Shown: positions 47,346-58,385 of the stretch, in pieces
Position numbering within the stretch: the stretch's first letter is position 1
How the letters are laid out: each line of letters opens with the position of its first letter
From: Przewalskia tangutica
Lineage: Eukaryota > Streptophyta > Magnoliopsida > Solanales > Solanaceae
Length of the DNA: 64,000 bases
Assembly (NCBI GenBank): GCA_029844215.1
Contig: CM056721.1
Span: forward strand, 131,717,254-131,781,253
Direction of reading: 5' to 3'
Made by a program: the position numbers and the translations under genes
Notes under the pieces: generated by a model
What the model was told of the DNA's origin: nothing
The model's input: only the letters and a program-made list of their open reading frames with translations
The model's database searches: none

Positions 47346-48114
47346 TTCCGTGGATTTGCTACCCATGATGCGAGGAATACCTCATGCGAGTCCTTATGGG
47401 CTTACGCGGTGAAATAGTCCCACGCGGCGGTACCTATGCGAGGAATACCTCACGCGTCCACAGACCTATGCGGTGAAATAGTCCCGCGAGTAGGATGCTT
47501 ATTGATACTACAGGCGAGGTACCGCTTTGATCCTAAGGCCCCTATTTTACGCAAGATTATATATATATACTTGTCACTCTCATTGTTAGTAAGGCACAGA
47601 AAAGGTATTTTGATTTTCTTCCATGACTCAACTTTACTTTTAGACTTATGATATCATTATTACAGATTTTCCGCTTACATACTTGGTACATATCAGGTAA
47701 TCGACCCCCTTCCTGGGTTGCTCATGCCGCAGGCAGGTAAGCAAATTGAGGATCCTCGTTCTTAGGATCACTATTCCGGTGTCAGAAGCTCCATTCCTCC
47801 GGAAGCTTGTTTATTGGTACGGATTTTCCCTGATGCTATAGGTATTTTGTACATTCAGGGGTATGGCGGGGCCCTGTCCCGCCACAGTGGTTATCTTTAG
47901 AGGTCTGTAGTCACATATATGTTTTGGGCTATAAGAACCAGTTGTACTACTATACTTTGTTTAAGTATGTTTTATGGAAGGCAGCCTTATCTACCGCTGA
48001 TGTTTACCCTTTTATAAGTTATGTGTTATGTATGTTCACCGCTATTCTCCGACATATACTCGCGCGGTACCATTGCAGGTACTCGTGGCCCCGGGGTCGG
48101 GTCGTGACAGTATG

Positions 48115-49696
48115 TGTGCATGTCCACCATATACCAACAGGTTAGTCTTTCTTGTTTTACTTCTACACTAGAATCTAAGAATATTGGGGAAGCATTGAAA
48201 GATAATTTTTGGATACAAGCGATGCCAGAGGAACTTGAACAATTTTTTCCAGAAATGAGGTTTGGGACTTGGTACCACGACCCAAAAACACTAATGTTAT
48301 TGGGACAAAATGGATATTCAAAAACAAATTGGATGAGTTAGGGAAAATTGTGAGAAATAAAGCAAGACTTGTCGCTCAAGGATATACACAAATCAAAGGG
48401 ATCGACTATGACGAGACCTTCGCCCCTGTGGCTAGAATTGAGTCAATAAGACTACTACTTGTCGTTGCTTGCTATCTAAGGATTACCTTGCACCAAATGG
48501 ACGTTAAAGGTGCCTTTCTCAATGGATACTTAGATAAAGAAGTGTATGTTGATCAACCCAAGGGATTTGAAGATCCACACAATCCATAACATGTATACAA
48601 GCTCAAGAAAGTCTTGTATGGATTGAAGCAAGCACCACGAGCATGGTATGGTCGTTTAACTACCTTTCTTGTCGAATTTGGGTTCACCCGTGGAGAAGCC
48701 GATAGAACCTTGTTCATTAGAAGACACGGAGGAGATGTAATAATTGCTCAGATCTATGTCGATGACATTGTTTTTGGATCAACATCAGAGTCATTCTTGA
48801 AGTCATTTATCGAAGCAATGTCCACGACATTCGAAATGAGCATGATTGGAGAACTAACATTTTTCTTAGGCTTATAGATTAAGCAAAATGAAGAGGGGAT
48901 TTTTGTATCTCAAAGCAAATATGGCAAAAATCTTGTCAGAAAATTTGGACTGGAAAATGCAAAACACATGAAAACTCCAATGTGCTCTACGCAACAGGTA
49001 TGTAAAGACGATGTTGGACAAGATGTTGACCCCAATATTGTACCGATCCATGATAGGTACTCTTTTGTACCTTACTGTCAGTCGCTCAGATATCATGTTT
49101 AATGTGTGTGTCTGTGCACGGTTCCAAGTCTGCCCCAAGGAATCTCATCTTAATGTTGTGAAACGTATCATACGATATATTGCCGGTACAAGTGACTTAG
49201 GTATATGGTATTCTAGAGACACTAATCCTAATCTAATAGGGTATAGTGACTCAGACTGGGCCGGTGATGTAGACGATAGGAAGAGTACTAGTGGTGGATG
49301 TTTCTATCTTGGCAATAACGTAGTCTCATGGTACAGTCGTAAACAAAATTGTGTGTCACTTTCGACTGCCGAATCCGAATATGTGACAGCCGGAAGTTGA
49401 TGTGCTCAACTGATTTGGTTACGACATATGCTCGATGACTATGGGTTTTCTAACAACTCCATGATTTTATATTGTGATAATCTGAGTGCTATAAACATTT
49501 CCAAAAATCTTGTACATCACTCACGTACCAAGCATATAGATATAAGACATCATTTTTTGAGAGACATAGTGAAAAAATAGCTAGTTCAAATCGAACATGT
49601 GGATACAGTACATCAACTAGCTGATATTTTTACCAAACCTTTAGATCATGAGAGATTTTCAAACTTGAAGAAATCTCTTGGTCTCTGTTTCCTCTG
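48115..49696 (+). pseudogene. Sirevirus reverse transcriptase and RNase H
   Basis: 48269-48589 has KWIFKNKLDELGKIVRNKAR, LVAQGYTQIKGIDYDETFAP and QMDVKGAFLNGYL. 48614-48877 has MYGLKQAPRAWYGRL and the intact catalytic motif YVDDIVFGS, then SMIGELTFFLGL. 49011-49400 has YRSMIGTLLYLTVSRSDI, then GYSDSDWAGDVDDRKSTSGG and SLSTAESEYVTAGS of RNase H. The frame then runs on with CDNLSAINISKN and ADIFTKPLDHERF to a stop near 49696. Stops near 48588, 48877 and 49400 and a break near 49000 disrupt it. Confidence 0.92.
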
Positions 49697-50669
49697 AAAG
49701 GTAAGTTGAGTAGGCAAATGTTGTCCTAAATGTTGTTTAACATTTTGGGTAACATTTGCTGGAAAAAATCAAAATACTGGATGAAAGTTGTGTTTATGTT
49801 GAACAAAATGTCTCAAAATAATCACGCATAATTTTTCAAAGGATAAGTTCTTTAAATGTGATATTGTTCCATGCGATAAATTACATAAAACCATTATGCA
49901 TTTTATAAAAAATGAGTATCAACGAAAGGCAAAGCCTTCAACAAAGATTTGGATGTTCTGTTATTAAACAGAAGCAAAGCTCCTAGGCTGGTATCGTTCC
50001 TATTCTATAGGAGTACCACGTGTTGTAAAAAGCAAATAGGTGAAAACACCTCAATAAAATAGTATATGTTCAACTAAGTTGGTTAAGGACAATGGTAAAA
50101 TGTTACATTAGTCCAGCGATCAATCTCATAGGTTACATACGCAAAAGTTTATTTTTTTGTCAAATCAGTACATCCTTAAAATCCGATGTTTCCTGTTTAA
50201 TTTGAAATATTGCCACCATTCATCGCAATATTGAAGTCTAGTACTTTGATTATTGATTTTTCTTATCTTAATAACTGGTTTATGTATTTTATTTAGTCTC
50301 GTTCTAAACAGAAAATCCCAAAAATAAGGAAAACTATTTTTTAAATTTTTTTGAATGATGTCTTGTGCTATGTAAATTCCTTTGTTTTAGGTGTGTAAAG
50401 AGTCCTTATTCTTTTACACCATCTAATTTTAAAGGAAAAGAAGTTGTATGGTTTTATATATTGCCATAATGAGCCCCCATTATTTTCATCTCTGAATCGT
50501 CCCGTTAAGATCAATGTACACACAGTGCAGTCAAACCGATGGAACCCCATCAGTCTCCATTTTCTTTAAAACCCCAAATCTTCTCCAACACACCTCCATC
50601 TTCTAAACTCTCTCCTATGTCCATTTCTCCCAAATCCACAAACACCAAAGTCCAGCCAACAGCAACAAG
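49697..50669 (+). other. Spacer between pol and the post-pol ORF
   Basis: No gene. It starts with a run of palindromic aaatgttg/taacattt motifs (49715-49760). Such a spacer between pol and the extra ORF is usual in Sireviruses. Confidence 0.6.
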
Positions 50670-51917
50670 ATGTACAAACACTATACATCAATATATGAGT
50701 TGAAGCCTGATGAAGAAGATGTCTCACTGGCCATGATCTTGCTGGGTTCCGACGAACTCGTTGCAGTATGCTATCTTGGAGATGCCGAAAACCCTATAAA
50801 TGTTGATACAACATCTGACTTTACCAATCTTGCGTCAAGGGAGACCAAATCAACATTTCCGACGAGAATGTCTACTAGGATTTTTGACAAGCAGTTCAGT
50901 GAAGAGAAATCTTCAAAAAGGTCAAGGGAAGAGTCGACTTTCCCTGTTGATTTTACTACTTCCACAAGCACCAACTCCTATTTCAATATGGAGAGTTTGT
51001 CCAGACCCTCTACTCCTTCAATTGCCGATCCAACTGCTGAAGCCGAGAAGGAAGGAGAAGAGGAGATGTCTGATGATATTCCTCTCAGAAATTTCATGTC
51101 GAAGAGAGTATGAAGGACATACTGGAATCGTGGTGCAGATGTTGCCTCAACATCAAAGGCGACAAAGGAAAAAGAAGATGTTGATGCTGACTGTTGCCCC
51201 AATATCCGAGGCAACACCATCACCCACTCCACCTGAATAAGAAAATCCAGAATCCGAATCGAATTATGAGGTAATGGCATATTCTCCTATGTTTCACAGT
51301 AAATCATGTTCTAATAGATGGAACTGGTACAAAAGTAGAGGAATTAGAGGTGAAAAAGTTGTAGATATGTCTTCATTTGCCGAATATGGGTTGATTGATT
51401 TCTTGAGAAGTCGTGGGATTCTGAATTATATGTCGAAAAAGAAGCCATATTGCGAGAAAGTAGTTAGGTTATTTTATGCAAATCTGACACACCTCGTGAA
51501 GGATACCGCTTCAATGAAATTTGGAAAAGTATATCTTTACGACAAGGTGTACAACTTCATACCCGAGATTATTAATACGACACTTGGAATCCAAATTGGT
51601 GAGACAACCCTTGAAGCAGCCCCCACTGCTGAAGAACTGGATGAGATGATTAAATACCTAACTAGAAATTTGATCACTTCTTGGGCTCCTCGCAGCCCAG
51701 TGTCTAAACTCATAGCCCTCTTTGCAACCTTACAAAGAATAGCAATATACAATTGGTTGCCATCCCTGAATGAAACAGTGGTCACTCTTGACCAAGCAAC
51801 ATTGTTGTATAGAATTGGAAGAATTGAAAGGATTGATCTAGGTACATTAATCTTCAACCATGTGACTAACTTGGCTGAAATACAATCTAATTCTGCTCTA
51901 CCATACCACTCACTGAT
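50670..51917 (+). pseudogene. Sirevirus post-pol ('envelope-like') ORF, broken and truncated
   Basis: Two open pieces. 50670-51113 (MYKHYTSIYELKPDEEDVSL) is Ser/Thr- and acid-rich with a charged tail. 51274-51917 has a frame with NRWNWYKSRGIRGEKVVDMS, VVRLFYANLTHL, PEIINTTLGIQIGE and LIALFATLQRIAIYNWLP. The second piece resembles the 'putative plant transposon protein' domain (Transposase_32 type) carried by post-pol ORFs of plant retroelements. I see no convincing transmembrane segment, so an envelope role is not supported. It is cut at 51917 by the Athila LTR; the open frame after that is LTR sequence. A stop at 51111 and a frame change separate the pieces. Confidence 0.75.
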
Positions 51918-53149
51918 TGTTAGGCGTATTTTGTATACATTTTTGAGTCATTTTTAGTTAGTATTTTACCCATTTTCGTTTAAATAAGTGTAGTATTAGG
52001 GTCATTTTTCTTTCTTTTGAGTCACAGCGGTTCAAAAAGGCAAAATGGCGAAAAGCGAGCATAAAAAGAGGGTCACGAGGCAAAAAAGGTTAAAAATTAG
52101 AGTTTCGAACGAAGGAAAAGCATCGTCGTGGCGCCTAGCAGCAGGACCGCGACGCCAGAAGATCAGACTGCTCACAGAAGTTTAGGCATCGCGGCGCCAG
52201 TATGCAGGACCGCGGCGCCGAGGTGGAAAATCCAATTCCGAAGTTAAATTGGCCAAGGGCAGAATGGTCCAGGTTGGACGAAATTTCAGCATAATTAAGC
52301 CCTAGGGATTATTCTATTGAAGGGGGATTCCATTCTATCACAGAACACAATTGAAGACAATTTGGAGGCTACCATTGGACACCTAGTTCTAAGTATTTTT
52401 TTCTTTCTTTAGTTTTCAATTCAGTTTATGTTGGTATTTGCATTAGTTCTTAGCGTGACTATGGCTAGGAGCTAAACACTTTATTAGGGCTTTCTTATTG
52501 AATCGCTTGAACCTCTATTTTATGAATTAATGCATTAGTTTGATTTATTCTTCACTTGATTAAGATTTATTCAATATTGGTATGAATGTTTGCTAGTTAA
52601 CTGGCCATTAAATATCATAATCTATATGATTTCAAATCAAGAACCGAGAGGAGAGATTTGGATATGCTGTAATTGAATAGACATAGGTTAAAATCGCGGA
52701 CGAAAGTATCCCTATACTTGTGTAGCATTATAGATTATTGTTCTTAATCCTCCTATGTGGTAAATCCTATCATAAAAATATAAAAGGATTCTGCACTGGG
52801 GTTGAGCGATTATATATCCTAACCGGAATATAAGAAAGTCTAGTTAACCATTATCTTAACGTAGAAGAAGAAGTCATTCTAGTTGCATTAGGGATTGAAA
52901 AGAGTGGATAGTCGAGGATATTGGAAGCCCTAATTCCTTCATAACTGATTAAACCTCAACAATTTAGTTTACTTCTAGCAATTATTCTAGTAGTTAGATA
53001 AAAACTCAAATCAATTATCGTTTGCCAAATAGATAACCTAGAATAGATGTTCGGTAATTAGAAATCAATTATCATAAACTCGGTCTTACAAGACTATATT
53101 ACTTGTAACGATACGTACACTTGTGTGAGTACGTGGAAATTGCCTAACA
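51918..53149 (+). repeat. Athila 5' LTR (1232 bp)
   Basis: Ends as above. It begins gtattttgtatac, like the starts of the other Athila LTRs. The GC-motif cluster lies at 52126-52219. Confidence 0.92.
52126..52219. other. GC-motif cluster in Athila LTR
   Basis: gtggcgcc (52129), accgcgacgcc (52146-52156), atcgcggcgcc (52188-52198) and accgcggcgcc (52209-52219), 208-301 bp from the LTR start. Confidence 0.9.
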
Positions 53150-53155
53150 AGTTTT

Positions 53156-53173
53156 TGGCGCCGTTGTCGGGGA
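53156..53173 (+). other. Primer-binding site (Asp-tRNA type)
   Basis: TGGCGCCGTTGTCGGGGA, one base different from the minus-strand element's site. Confidence 0.9.
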
Positions 53174-53342
53174 CTGACGTACTTCTAATACCGAACCATT
53201 TATTCTTAATTTCTAATTTGATCGCTCCCAGAACTAACTTGTTCTGAGAGCATATTTTTATCAATTTTTGTTGTTTTTGTAATTTTGCAGGTAAAGTCAA
53301 GTATATGTACTTGTACTATCACTATTAAGGGTTGTAGGACTA

Positions 53343-53461
53343 TGACTGTTGTCCACCGCGGCGATTTAGACCACATGCGCATCAAGAGGAGCGAAATGAG
53401 CTGCAGAAAGCCTTACTAAGGCTCACCGAGTGCCAGAATCCTCAAGGCCTAACTTATCCAC
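53343..53461 (+). pseudogene. Athila gag, N-terminal stub
   Basis: ATG at 53343 (MTVVHRGDLDHMRIKRSEM) about 170 bp after the primer site, cut after some 40 codons by the family A LTR. Frame is uncertain beyond about 53415. Confidence 0.6.
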
Positions 53462-53758
53462 TGTTATACCCCGTAGTTCTGGCCACACGTGTGAGAGCGT
53501 GCGAAAGGGAGTAAGACTTAAAAATTTCAAAAGATAAGTTGACGGATTATTCGGACGGGTTTTAGTCAACTTTGAGGCGGGTTATGACCCGGTACGTTGA
53601 GAGTTCCTAAGTGTTTCAAAGGCCTAGGGCGTAGTTCGTTGATTCTAGTTTCCAACGCAACCAACCGTTCGTCGATAGGACGTCGGAGTAGAAAGTTATG
53701 GGAGTTACAAGTTCAGTGCGCAGACGGACAGAAATGCGTTTCAGGCAAAGGCGACAGG

Positions 53759-53895
53759 GCCGCGGCGCCGGATATACTGAGGGGTCGCTGAAGTTGCAGC
53801 GCCGCGACGCCAGGACAGCAGGGCCGCGGCGCCGGAAGTTCCGTAAGACCGCAGAAGTTTCATCGTCGCGGCGTCGGCTGCAGGGCCGCGGCGCC
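53759..53895. other. GC-motif cluster in family A LTR
   Basis: gccgcggcgcc at 53759-53769, 53823-53833 and 53885-53895; gcgccgcgacgcc at 53799-53811; tcgcggcgtc near 53866. These lie 298-434 bp from the LTR start. Confidence 0.9.
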
Positions 53896-54446
53896 AAGGC
53901 GGGATTCCTGGCGGAAAAACTTAGGAAAAATCAGATTTTTCTTTTAAAAGACCTTGGGAGGGTGACAAGTGTCCCCCCATCTGATTTCTTGCATGCCTTA
54001 TATTGACCAAGTCTTGAAGACTTGGTCATCTTTCAAATCTCTCTCTCTCTCTAAGATTAAGCTCCCACTTCTCTCTAAAATTCCAAGAGGAATTCAAGCC
54101 TAAGAGAAATCTGAAAAGTTAAGAACAAGAAGGAAGCTTGTGGCTAGCTTGTTGGTGTTATTGTGGTGGTGTTCTTGGAAAGGAGGCTAGCAAAGTTGTT
54201 GGAATAAGTTTGGCTAAAGCTTTAAGGTAACATTTCTTCTCTTGTGGTTAGTTATTAATGTTGCATGTGAAGAAGAAGGGATGTGTAATAGTAAATAATG
54301 CACTTAGAATCCTTGCATGTAAGAAATGTGGTTTGGATATGAAAGAATTGGCTAAAAGATATTATGAGCATGTTGTAGCCTAAAAACTACCTTAGAATTG
54401 TTAAGTGAATTGTTGTACCTTATGGGGCAGAATTTTACACACCCAA

Positions 54447-55740
54447 GTTTGGAGGTGTAATCCCCTTTAAAATGTTGGATTGTTGAGCCTTAAATGTGGT
54501 GTTTGGATGATAAATTCAGCCTTGAGAAAGGTGGCAAAGTGAGTAGAAACAAAGGAAATGCTGCCCAATTTTCCATAGAATTTAGTGACTTTGAACTTGG
54601 ATTGTTATACATTGAGATTAGAGGTTAATAAACGTATCATGATTATTATAGGTCGAAATATTACTTCATGTAGTCGAGCTTAGCAAGTGGATTGACCAAA
54701 GAGGTATGTGAAGCTTTCCTATCTCTTGAGCATGAATAGATGAAACTATGTAGTACGGTAGACGTACAAGATTTGGTATTCTTACTTGTTTTAAGTATAT
54801 AATGACTTGTTTCGTTTTAAGAATGTATAAGTTCCTTGGTTAGGGGAAAAGTATGATTTTACTAAACTGTAGAGTTAATATAACAACTTTATGGGAAGTT
54901 GGTTTATTAGCTTCATAAAAGGTTAATGAGAAGATATTTACTCTAAGTAAGATAAGTATATGAAGAGGCAAATTGGTTTTAAGGCATCAATTGCCCAAGA
55001 GTTTTTATGTATAAAGAAGAGTCATTTTTAAAGGAGTTGAAGCATGTAGTACTTGGGTTAAATTCCCGGTGTTCTTTTATTAAAGCATGTAAACCTCTTT
55101 GAAATGTTTGGATTGTTGAGCTTTAAATGTGGCGTTTGGATGTTGAATTCGGCCTTGAGAAAGGTGGCAAAGTATGTAGAAACAAAGGAAATGCTGCCCA
55201 ATTTTCCATAGAATTTAGTGACTTTGAACTTGGATTATTCTACATTGAAATTAGAGGTTAATAAACGTATCATGGTTATTTTAGGTTGATATATTACTTG
55301 CGGTAGTTTGGACTTAGCAAGTGGATTGATCAAAGAGGTATGTGGAGCTTTCCTATCTCTTGAGCATGAATAAATGTAACTATGTAGTACGGTAGACGTA
55401 CAAGATTTGGTATTCTTACTTGTTTTAAGTATATGAAGACTTGTTTCGTTTTAAGAATGTATAAGTCTCTCGGTTAGGGGAAAAGTGTAATTTTACTAAA
55501 GTGTAGGGTTAATATAACAACTTTATGGGAAGTTGGTTTATTATCTTTATAAAAGGTTTATGAGAAGAGGTTTACTCTAAGTAAGACAAGTAAGGACAAA
55601 TGATTTGATTTATGAAAGACAAATTGATTTTAAGGCATTAATTGCCCAAAGATTTTATGTATGAAAAAGAGTCACTTTTAAAAGAGTCAAGATGTAGTAC
55701 TTGGGTTAAATTCTGCTTTTCTTTTATTAAAGATATGATT
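54447..55740. repeat. Direct duplication of ~640 bp inside family A LTR
   Basis: The block starting near 54447 (ggaggtgtaatccccttt) returns from about 55085. Shared markers are ttgttgagccttaaatgtgg (54480 and 55114 regions), aggaaatgctgcccaatttt, and gtacggtagacgtacaag (54754 and 55388 regions). The copy at 45365 has the block once (46345-46990). Confidence 0.88.
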
Positions 55741-55849
55741 AAGTGCCTTAAGTAAACTAAAATGAGAGGGTATATGAACAAGACTAATAAGAAGTTATAA
55801 GTTTTCTTAACTTATTTATGATTATGATATGATGACAGTTTGAGCTAGG

Positions 55850-56165
55850 GTAAGAGTATATCTGAGGGGCAAGCCCCAAGATCGTTATACCACCTTCTCC
55901 AGGGTAAGAGTATGTCTGAGGGGCAAGCCCCAAGATCGTCATACCACCTTCTCCAAGGTAAGAGTATGTCTAAGGGGCAAGCCCCAAGATCGTCATACCA
56001 CCTTCTCCAGTGTAAGAGTATATCCGGCGGGTAACTCCCAAGATCGTTATACCATCCGCCTTCAGCAAAGAGTATATCCGGCGGGTAAGTTCCCAAGATC
56101 GTTATACCATCCGCTTCAGGTAAGAGTATATCCGGCGGTAAGTCCCCAAGATCGTTATACCACCT
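55850..56165. repeat. Minisatellite of hairpin-forming units, ~54 bp x 6
   Basis: Units contain gaggggcaagccccaag, where GGGGC-AA-GCCCC is a perfect stem, flanked by GTATA and TATAC/CATAC. The last three units switch to a ggcgggtaa variant. Confidence 0.88.
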
Positions 56166-56544
56166 GCTCCGTGGATTTGCTACCCACGACGCGGCGAATA
56201 CCTCACGCGAGTCCCATGGGCTTACGCGGGTGAAATAGTCCCACGCGGGCGGTACAACCTATGCGAGGAATACCTCACGCGGTCCACAGACCTACGCGTG
56301 AAATAGTCCTGCGAGTAGGGTGCTTATTGATACTACGCGCGAGGTACCTGCTTTGATCACGAGGCCCCTATTTTATGCAAAGATTATATATATACTTGTC
56401 ACTCTCATTGTTAGTAAGGCACAAGAAAAGGTATTTTGATTGTCCTCCATGACTCCAAATTACTTTAGACTTATGATATCATTATTACAGATTTTTCACT
56501 TTACATACTGGTACATATTGTGTAATCGACCCCTTCCTGGGTCG

Positions 56545-57988
56545 TGGATACGTAATATGCACACACTTTTAAACGCAAGTGCACGTTATCGTATCAAGAG
56601 TATAGTCTTAGATAAGACCGAATATCGCCCTCAGGATTAGGGTTCAAGTATCAACTATCTATTTTCTAGTATCTATTTGGTGAATTAATGATTGATTGTT
56701 TTGTTTATAACTAAGAATTATTAAAGACAAGTAAATATAAAGAATTACTTCAGTGATGAGAATAGGGCTTCTATGTATCCTCACTATCCGCTTATGCTAC
56801 TTACTAATGCATTACTTATGGTGTTCTTCTTTGGAGAAAGCAGTTTACGAAATCGCTTTATACTCCCGTTAGGGTTATATAAACACTCAACCCCAGATTG
56901 TTCCTTACCTAACTTTCACGATAAGGGTAACTCTATAGGAGGATTAAGAACAAAACCTAGTCGATGTCACGCACAATGCGCAAAATTAGGGTTGTTAAGC
57001 CTCTCATCAACGCTTACAAAACTAATTGAGGTATTTTCATCCCCAATTCAAGCCTGCCTACCCAACTTACAAGATATTCACAATCCCCTTTCGTAACTGA
57101 TTAGAAATCATATAGTGATAACTAGTTGTCAATTAGCTACCAAGAATTCAACTCAATTATTGGATAGATCTCTCAATAAGAAAAATAACCATAAGCATAC
57201 ATTAATTTATAACATAAGTTTCAAGAAGTTCAACATAGAAAGCCCTATAAGAGAATTAGTTCCTAGCCATGAATATGACAAGAACTAATTCAAAGTTCAT
57301 CATGCAAAAACTGAATTAAGGAAAAGAAAAAGGAAAGAAATTACTAAGTTTAGGTCTCCAATCTCCTAGCAAGAAAATCTTGTGTTGTGCAAGAAGGGGA
57401 ACCCTCAAAAACTGCCTAGGGTTCTCCTTTTATAGGTTTAAAAACGCCTCCTTCTTTTCCTTCCGTGTCCGCCTGGCTTTTTCACAAAAGACCTATTTTT
57501 CCCGCTGGCGCCGCGCCTCGCAGATAGGCGCCATGCGGAAGTTCTGCAATCCGTCGGTGTTTTGGCACCGCGCCCGATATTCGCTGTTCGGTAGCGCGCT
57601 GAATCTTCTGTAGCTCCTCGGATGTTTAGCGCCGCGCCCGCTTCGTTCGGAAGCCGCGCGCCGAAGTTTTGCCCTTCTCAGATAGTGGCGCCGCGCCTCG
57701 TTTAGAGCCGCGGCTGGATCTTCGCGCTTCTTCGAATGATGGCGCCGCGCCTCGCTTCGATCGCAGGCGCACGCTGGTCCGATTTTTGCCTTGTTCTCCA
57801 CATTCTCTGTTTTCATCTCTGGCATCTCCTCTTTTGCCCTCTTTTTGCTCCTTTTTCGCCATTTGGCCATTTCAACCACTTTGACTCAATAGAAAGAAAA
57901 CTATCCTAATACGACACTTATATGTGCAAAATGGGACAAAAGACTAACTAAAACAGACTCAAAAGGTGTATATAAAATACACCGATCA
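56545..57988 (-). mobile_element. Athila-type solo LTR (1444 bp)
   Basis: In minus sense it starts TGATCGGTGTATTTTATAC and ends TACGTATCCA, with the same layout as the other Athila LTRs (gagtctg, then a GC-motif cluster, then 'cctaaatactt'-type text). Flanks are ggtcg and ggctg, an imperfect duplication. It interrupts the family A LTR in its 'cctgggt/gctgcgttcatgccgcagg' segment, which is continuous in the copy at 45365. No internal region. Confidence 0.85.
57504..57760. other. GC-motif cluster in Athila solo LTR
   Basis: ggcgccgcgcctcg near 57507, 57687 and 57741; gcaccgcgccc near 57564; gagccgcggctgg near 57704. These lie about 230-485 bp from the LTR start. Confidence 0.85.
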
Positions 57989-58385
57989 GGCTGCGTTCAT
58001 GCCGCAGGTAAGGGTAAGCAGATTGTGGATCCTCGTTCTTAGGATCACTGTTCCGGTGTCAGAAGCTCCATCCCTCCGGAAGCTTGTTTTGTTGGTACAG
58101 ATATTCCCTGATGCTATAGGTATTTTGTACATTCATGGGTATGGCGGGGCCGTGTCCCGCCACAGTTGTTATCCTTAGAGGTCTGTGGTCACATATGTGT
58201 TTTGGGCTATAAGAACAAGTTGTACTTCTATACTTTTGATTAAGTATGTTTTATGGAAGGCACTTTATCTACCGCCGATGATGTTTACCTTTTTATAAGT
58301 TATGTGTTATGTATGTTCCGCTGTTATTCTCTGATGTATACGATGGTACCGGTAGGGTACGACCGCACCCGGTCGGGTCGTGACA

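Larger units (their letters stand above)
45365..48109 (+). mobile_element. Family A solo LTR (2745 bp)
   Basis: Perfect 5-bp duplication gtatg at 45360-45364 and 48110-48114. Starts TGTTATACCCCG, ends GGGTCGTGACA. It interrupts the Sirevirus between integrase and RT. Close in sequence to the copy at 53462-58385. Carries a GC-rich motif cluster (45660-45800), a hairpin minisatellite (47088-47345) and the conserved GC hairpin at about 47868-47886. Confidence 0.94.
34541..51917 (+). mobile_element. Sirevirus-like Copia element with post-pol ORF, interrupted
   Basis: The 5' LTR starts TGTTGGAAGG at 34541 and ends GGATCCAACA at 39925 (899 bp once the insertion and its duplication are removed). 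Primer site is at 39928-39940. Gag, protease, integrase, RT and RNase H follow to 49696, then a ~970-bp spacer and a further ORF (50670-51917), the genome plan of Sireviruses such as SIRE1. The 3' LTR is missing because an Athila element starts at 51918. Three family A LTRs sit inside. A dispersed palindrome (ATGTTG...CAACAT) marks the whole element. Confidence 0.88.
53462..58385 (+). mobile_element. Family A solo LTR with an Athila solo LTR inside
   Basis: Perfect 5-bp duplication tccac at 53457-53461 and 58386-58390. Starts TGTTATACCCCG, ends GGTCGTGACA. Own length is about 3.5 kb without the insert at 56545-57988. Contains the GC-motif cluster 53759-53895, a ~640-bp internal duplication (54447-55740) and a hairpin minisatellite (55850-56165). 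Very close to the copy at 45365. Confidence 0.94.

Noticed and set aside
51918..51957. C-terminal end of the Sirevirus post-pol ORF
   Set aside because: These codons belong to the inserted Athila LTR, not to the ORF.
57493..57879. Arg/Ala-rich ORFs over the GC cluster
   Set aside because: They arise from GC-rich palindromes in an LTR; there are no domain motifs.
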